A DNA stretch of 57,543 nt, taken from the NCBI GenBank assembly GCA_004322005.1, contig SCRF01000041.1:1-57543 (forward strand), written 5' to 3'. The stretch is from Rhodanobacter sp. (GTDB lineage Bacteria; Pseudomonadota; Gammaproteobacteria; Xanthomonadales; Rhodanobacteraceae). Position numbers and translations under genes: made by a program. The notes beneath the pieces were generated by a model. That model was not told the origin of the DNA. It ran no database searches and was given only the letters and a program-made list of their open reading frames with translations. Positions 53,742-57,543 of the stretch are shown here, piece after piece (position 1 is the first letter of the stretch; each line of letters starts with the position of its first letter).

Positions 53742-56093
53742 TCAGTTCTTCGGCGGCGGCGGCGCCAGCACTTCGCGGTTGCCGTTGTGCTGGGGGGCGC
53801 TGACCACGCCGTCCTGCTCCATCTGCTCGACCAGCCGGGCGGCGCGGTTGTAGCCGATGCGCAGGTGCCGCTGCACGCCGGAGATCGAGGCGCGACGGGT
53901 CTGGGTGACGATGGCGACGGCCTTGTCGTACAGCTGCGCCTCGGCATCGCCGCCTTCCCCGCCATCCTGCGGCAGGCCGGCGTCGTCGATGAACTTGCCG
54001 TCGCCGGTGGCCTGCACTTCCTCCAGCACGCCCGTGATGTAGTCCGGCGCGCCCTGCGATTTCAGCCACGCGACCACGTGATGCACCTCGTGGTCGTCGA
54101 CGAAGGCGCCGTGCACGCGCTCGGGCGTGGCGGTGCCCGGCGGCAGGTACAGCATGTCGCCGTGGCCGAGCAGGGTCTCGGCGCCGGACTGATCGAGGAT
54201 CGTGCGCGAGTCGATCTTGCTGGAGACCTGGAACGCGATGCGGGTGGGGATGTTGGCCTTGATCAGGCCGGTGATCACGTCCACCGACGGGCGCTGGGTG
54301 GCCAGGATCAGGTGCACGCCGGCGGCGCGCGCCTTCTGCGCGAGGCGGGCGATCAGCTCCTCCACCTTCTTGCCGACGATCATCATCATGTCGGCGAATT
54401 CGTCGATGATCACCACGATGTACGACAGCGGCTCCAGCGGCTCGGCGGCGAGATTGGGCATCTCCGGGTTCGGCCGGAACAGCGGATCGAGCAGCGGCTG
54501 GCCGGCGTGTTCCGCGTCGCGCACCTTCTTGTTGAAACCGGCCAGGTTGCGCACGCCGACCGCCGCCATCAGCTTGTAGCGGCGCTCCATCTCGGCGACG
54601 CACCAGCGCAGCGCATTGGCGGCCTCCTTCATGTCGGTGACCACCGGCGCCAGCAGATGCGGGATACCCTCGTAGACCGAGAGCTCCAGCATCTTCGGGT
54701 CGATCATGATCATCCGCACGTCTTTCGGGCTGGCCTTGTACAGCAGGCTCAGCACCATCGCGTTGACCGCCACCGACTTGCCCGAACCGGTGGTGCCGGC
54801 GACCAGCAGATGCGGCATCTTGGCCAGATCCACCACCACCGGCTTGCCGCCGATGTCCTTGCCCAGCGCCAGCGCCAGCGGCGACTTCAGCTGGTCGTAC
54901 TTGTCCGAACGCAGGATCTCCGACAGGTAGACGATCTGCTTCTTGGTATTGGGGATCTCCAGCCCGATCACGTTCTTGCCGGGGATCACGTCGACCACGC
55001 GCACGCTGACCACCGACAGGCCGCGGGCGATGTCCTTGTCCAGGCTCGACACCTGCGAACCGCGCACGCCGGCCGCCGGCTCCATCTCGAAACGGGTGAT
55101 CACCGGCCCCGGATAGGCACCGACCACCTTGGCCTCGATCTTGAAGTCCTTGAGCTTGAACTCGACCTGGCGCGAGAGCACTTCGAGGGTTTCCTCGGAG
55201 TAGCCCGGCCCTTGCGGCGGCGCCTCGTCAAGCAGCGACAGCGGCGGCAACTCGCCCGGCATGGCAGCCCCGACGAACAGCGGAATCTGGGTTTCCAGCC
55301 GGGCCCGCTCGCTTTTCGTCACCGGTGCGGGTGCCGGCTCGATGCGCACCGGCTCGCGCCGGGCCTGCTTCACCGCATCGGCTTTCTTGACCTCCTCGCG
55401 TTCGGTGCGCGCCTGGCGCGCCGCCAGCACCTGCGGCGCCTGATGCATCCTGGCCCTGAGCCAGCCGACCAGTTTCAGCACGCCGCGCCCGGTCCAGTCC
55501 ATCAGCTTGAACCAGGACAGCCCGGTGGCCAGCGTCACCGCGATCAGGAACAAGGCCAGCAACAGCAGTGGCGCGCCCTGCTCGCCCAGCGCCCGCAGCA
55601 ATCCGTCGCCCACCCACTTGCCGACGATGCCGCCGGCACCCTGCGGCTGTACCGGGGATTCATGGAAATTGATGTACAGCAGCGCCGGGCCGGTGATGAA
55701 GAAGAACACCAGCCCGATCAGCCGCAGCGACGGCTCCCACGCATGCATGGATCGCGCGCCATGCTGGCGCAGCACCTGCACGCCAAGCAGCAACAGCAGC
55801 AACGGGAAGCCGTAGGCAACCAGCCCGAAAATGCTGCGCAGCACGCTGGCGATGTTGGCCCCGACCATGCCGCACAGGTTGCTGACGTAGCCCACGCTGC
55901 CGGCATGCCACCAGCTGGGATCCTGATCGTTGTAGCTGACCAGGCACAGCAGCAGGTACAGCGCCAGCGGCAACAGCAACAGCGCGCCAGCCTCGCGCAG
56001 CCGGCGCTTCATCTCCTCGCTGAGGCCTTTGTCCGGTTGCTGTCTGGCGTTCGCGCTGCGTGCCACCGTGGAGGGCTTCCTGTTTTTTGCCAA
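53742..56093 (-). CDS. ftsK: DNA translocase FtsK
   Basis: Divisome-linked dsDNA translocase that clears chromosomes from the septum and activates XerCD at dif. The 783-residue product has four N-terminal membrane segments (about residues 35-200), a short linker, the alpha-beta motor (Walker A GTTGSGKS in [20 protein letters not shown], Walker [33 protein letters not shown]) and the gamma winged helix ([20 protein letters not shown]) that reads KOPS. The start MAKNRKPS lies 3 bp after the ald stop. Confidence 0.98.
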   Translation of the reverse strand: MAKNRKPSTVARSANARQQPDKGLSEEMKRRLREAGALLLLPLALYLLLCLVSYNDQDPSWWHAGSVGYVSNLCGMVGANIASVLRSIFGLVAYGFPLLLLLLGVQVLRQHGARSMHAWEPSLRLIGLVFFFITGPALLYINFHESPVQPQGAGGIVGKWVGDGLLRALGEQGAPLLLLALFLIAVTLATGLSWFKLMDWTGRGVLKLVGWLRARMHQAPQVLAARQARTEREEVKKADAVKQARREPVRIEPAPAPVTKSERARLETQIPLFVGAAMPGELPPLSLLDEAPPQGPGYSEETLEVLSRQVEFKLKDFKIEAKVVGAYPGPVITRFEMEPAAGVRGSQVSSLDKDIARGLSVVSVRVVDVIPGKNVIGLEIPNTKKQIVYLSEILRSDKYDQLKSPLALALGKDIGGKPVVVDLAKMPHLLVAGTTGSGKSVAVNAMVLSLLYKASPKDVRMIMIDPKMLELSVYEGIPHLLAPVVTDMKEAANALRWCVAEMERRYKLMAAVGVRNLAGFNKKVRDAEHAGQPLLDPLFRPNPEMPNLAAEPLEPLSYIVVIIDEFADMMMIVGKKVEELIARLAQKARAAGVHLILATQRPSVDVITGLIKANIPTRIAFQVSSKIDSRTILDQSGAETLLGHGDMLYLPPGTATPERVHGAFVDDHEVHHVVAWLKSQGAPDYITGVLEEVQATGDGKFIDDAGLPQDGGEGGDAEAQLYDKAVAIVTQTRRASISGVQRHLRIGYNRAARLVEQMEQDGVVSAPQHNGNREVLAPPPPKN

Positions 56094-56096
56094 GGG

Positions 56097-57161
56097 TCAG
56101 AGCATACCCTGCAGCGCCGGATGTACCAGCTTGCCGCCGTCGACGTTGATGCCGACGCGCAACGGCGCGAACTCGCGCCACTCGTTGCCGGCGGCCAGAC
56201 GCTGCACGTACGGCAGGATCGCCGCGGAAATCGCCACCGACGAGGTCTGCGGCACCGCGCCGGGCATGTTGGTCACGCAGAAATGGGTGATCCCGTGCAC
56301 ATCGTAGGTGGGTTCCTTCCAGCTGGTCGGCCGCGAGGTCTCGAAGCAGCCGCCCTGGTCGATCGCGATGTCCACCAGCACGCTGCCCGGCTCCATCGTC
56401 TTCACCATCGCCTCGGTCACCACGTGCGGCGCCTTGGCGCTGGGGATCAGCACCGCACCGACCACCAGGTCGGCATCGCGCACTTCCTCGGCCACCGAGG
56501 ATTCGTAGGCATACAGCGCGGTGACGTTCGGGCCCATCGCCATCATCTCGGCGAGGCGATCCTGGCGCTTGTCGAACACCACCACGTTGGCGCCGGCCGC
56601 GGCGGCCAGCGCGGCGGCATTGCCGCCGGCGGCACCGGCGCCGAGCACCACCACCTTGCCGCGCGGGGTCGACGCCATGCCGCCCAGCAGCTTGCCCTTG
56701 CCGCCCTGCGGGCGATGCAGCAGGGTCGTGCCGATCTGGGTGGCGATGCGGCCGGCGATCACCGACATCGGCAGCAGCAGCGGCAGGCCGCCGTCTTCCT
56801 CGACCGATTCGAACGCCACGCCGGTCAGGCCGATGTCGAGCAGGCTGCGGGTCAGTGCCGGCTCGGCGGCCAGGTGCAGGTAGCAGAACAGCAGGTGATG
56901 CTTCTTCAGCAGCGCCAGGTCCCCGGCAACCGGTTCCTTCACCTTGACGATCAGCTCGCCGGCCTCGTAGAGCGCGGCGGCATCGGCCACCACCTTGATG
57001 CCTTCGCCGACATAGGCCTCGTCGGAAAAACCGCTCTTCAGGCCGGCACCGGACTGGATGAACACTTCATGGCCACGGCGCACCAGGTCGGCGGCGGCGG
57101 CGGGAACGAGGGCAACACGACCTTCAAGGGTCTTGGTTTCGGAGGGGATACCGATACGCAT
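56097..57161 (-). CDS. ald: alanine dehydrogenase
   Basis: NAD-dependent interconversion of L-alanine and pyruvate plus ammonia. The 354-residue product has MRIGIPSETKTLEGRVALVP, the substrate site VKVKEPV and LLFCYLHLAAEPALT with the catalytic histidine, PMSVIAGRIATQIG, the dinucleotide fold VVVLGAGAAGGNAAALAAAA, and DIAIDQGGCFETSRPTSWKE. The frame extends 67 codons upstream through the intergenic region without homology. ftsK follows 3 bp downstream on the same strand; trxB is divergent. Confidence 0.97.
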   Translation of the reverse strand: MRIGIPSETKTLEGRVALVPAAAADLVRRGHEVFIQSGAGLKSGFSDEAYVGEGIKVVADAAALYEAGELIVKVKEPVAGDLALLKKHHLLFCYLHLAAEPALTRSLLDIGLTGVAFESVEEDGGLPLLLPMSVIAGRIATQIGTTLLHRPQGGKGKLLGGMASTPRGKVVVLGAGAAGGNAAALAAAAGANVVVFDKRQDRLAEMMAMGPNVTALYAYESSVAEEVRDADLVVGAVLIPSAKAPHVVTEAMVKTMEPGSVLVDIAIDQGGCFETSRPTSWKEPTYDVHGITHFCVTNMPGAVPQTSSVAISAAILPYVQRLAAGNEWREFAPLRVGINVDGGKLVHPALQGML

Positions 57162-57343
57162 GGAGAAAGAAATCCTGTGGGAGCACGTGGTGGATCCATC
57201 GCTCAACCGCCGCGGTGGTGCCGTTGATCTGCCGGCGACTTGAATCGGTCCTGCGTATTCCCCATTCTTCCGGGGATCGTGCGCTCTGTCGTCACCACCT
57301 GCTACGGTCTCGGCGAAACCGTCGCGGGGGTTGGAGCGAATAG

Positions 57344-57543
<200 letters not shown>

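Noticed and set aside
52918..54603. 561-residue apparent fusion of an ftsK-overlapping frame with LolA
   Set aside because: Only the last 221 residues from 53583 are LolA with its signal peptide; the upstream part is an ftsK shadow read through the REP-like element.
53691..57227. 1178-codon open frame antisense to ftsK and ald
   Set aside because: Covers two well-identified genes and a REP-like element; low-complexity translation.

Overview
This is a GC-rich (roughly two-thirds G+C) chromosomal segment of a gammaproteobacterium. Gene content and order point to the Xanthomonadales (Lysobacterales), most likely the family Rhodanobacteraceae (Rhodanobacter, Dyella or a relative). The main grounds are: (i) the blocks tRNA-Ser/csrA/alaS/recX/recA/pncC/mutS and trxB/ald/ftsK/lolA/rarA with serS nearby, which are arranged much as in xanthomonads; (ii) short palindromic elements headed by GTAG, like the REP family known from Stenotrophomonas; (iii) a TonB-dependent receptor plus a PnuC-type permease under a TPP riboswitch. 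The genus is an inference, because no database search was possible. No prophage, insertion sequence, CRISPR array, rRNA operon or plasmid function was seen; this is core chromosome with small repeats scattered in it.

Layout. 1-8.5 kb: tRNA-Ser(GCU), csrA, alaS, recX, recA, pncC (all minus), then mutS (plus), which carries an in-frame 63-bp tandem repeat. 8.5-13.4 kb: katG with an OxyR-like site upstream, a stand-alone receiver protein, Hsp15 and an auxin-efflux-type permease. 13.4-19 kb: an APH-fold kinase, a TPP riboswitch driving a TonB receptor and PnuT-like permease (thiamine uptake), a small unknown protein and a MOSC protein. 19-24 kb: htpG with a candidate sigma-32 promoter, gluQ, phaB, tcdA. 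24-28 kb: a c'-type cytochrome, a DUF962 protein, pirin, an old-yellow-enzyme reductase, a 117-bp element with terminal inverted repeats, and an alpha/beta hydrolase. 28-29.2 kb: an AT-richer island with a PEP-CTERM exoprotein behind a very good sigma-54 promoter and an upstream dyad. 29.3-34.7 kb: tRNA-Leu(GAG), secG, tpiA, an SDR, glmM, folP, orn. 34.8-40.8 kb: sbcB, a DUF2461 protein, epmA, ligA. 41-46 kb: a PAP2 phosphatase, a DHA2 exporter, NhaD and a CPA2 antiporter. 46-51.4 kb: small envelope proteins, two paralogous 59-residue proteins, tRNA-Ser(UGA), serS and membrane proteins of unknown role. 51.4-57.5 kb: rarA, lolA, ftsK, ald and the start of trxB, cut by the window edge.

Functional themes are genome maintenance (recA, recX, mutS, sbcB, ligA, rarA, ftsK), translation and tRNA modification (alaS, serS, gluQ, tcdA, epmA, three tRNAs), stress (katG, htpG, Hsp15), thiamine salvage, envelope biogenesis (glmM, secG, lolA) and cation homeostasis.

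The most unusual signals are: the 63-bp repeat expanded in frame inside mutS; six paired GTAG palindromes, four of which donate their own TAG as the stop codon of the abutting reading frame, with inner stems that covary between copies; a second repeat family whose terminal inverted repeat supplies a TGA stop; the PEP-CTERM gene with its own sigma-54 promoter; and a pair of 59-residue paralogues facing each other across a BamE-like gene.
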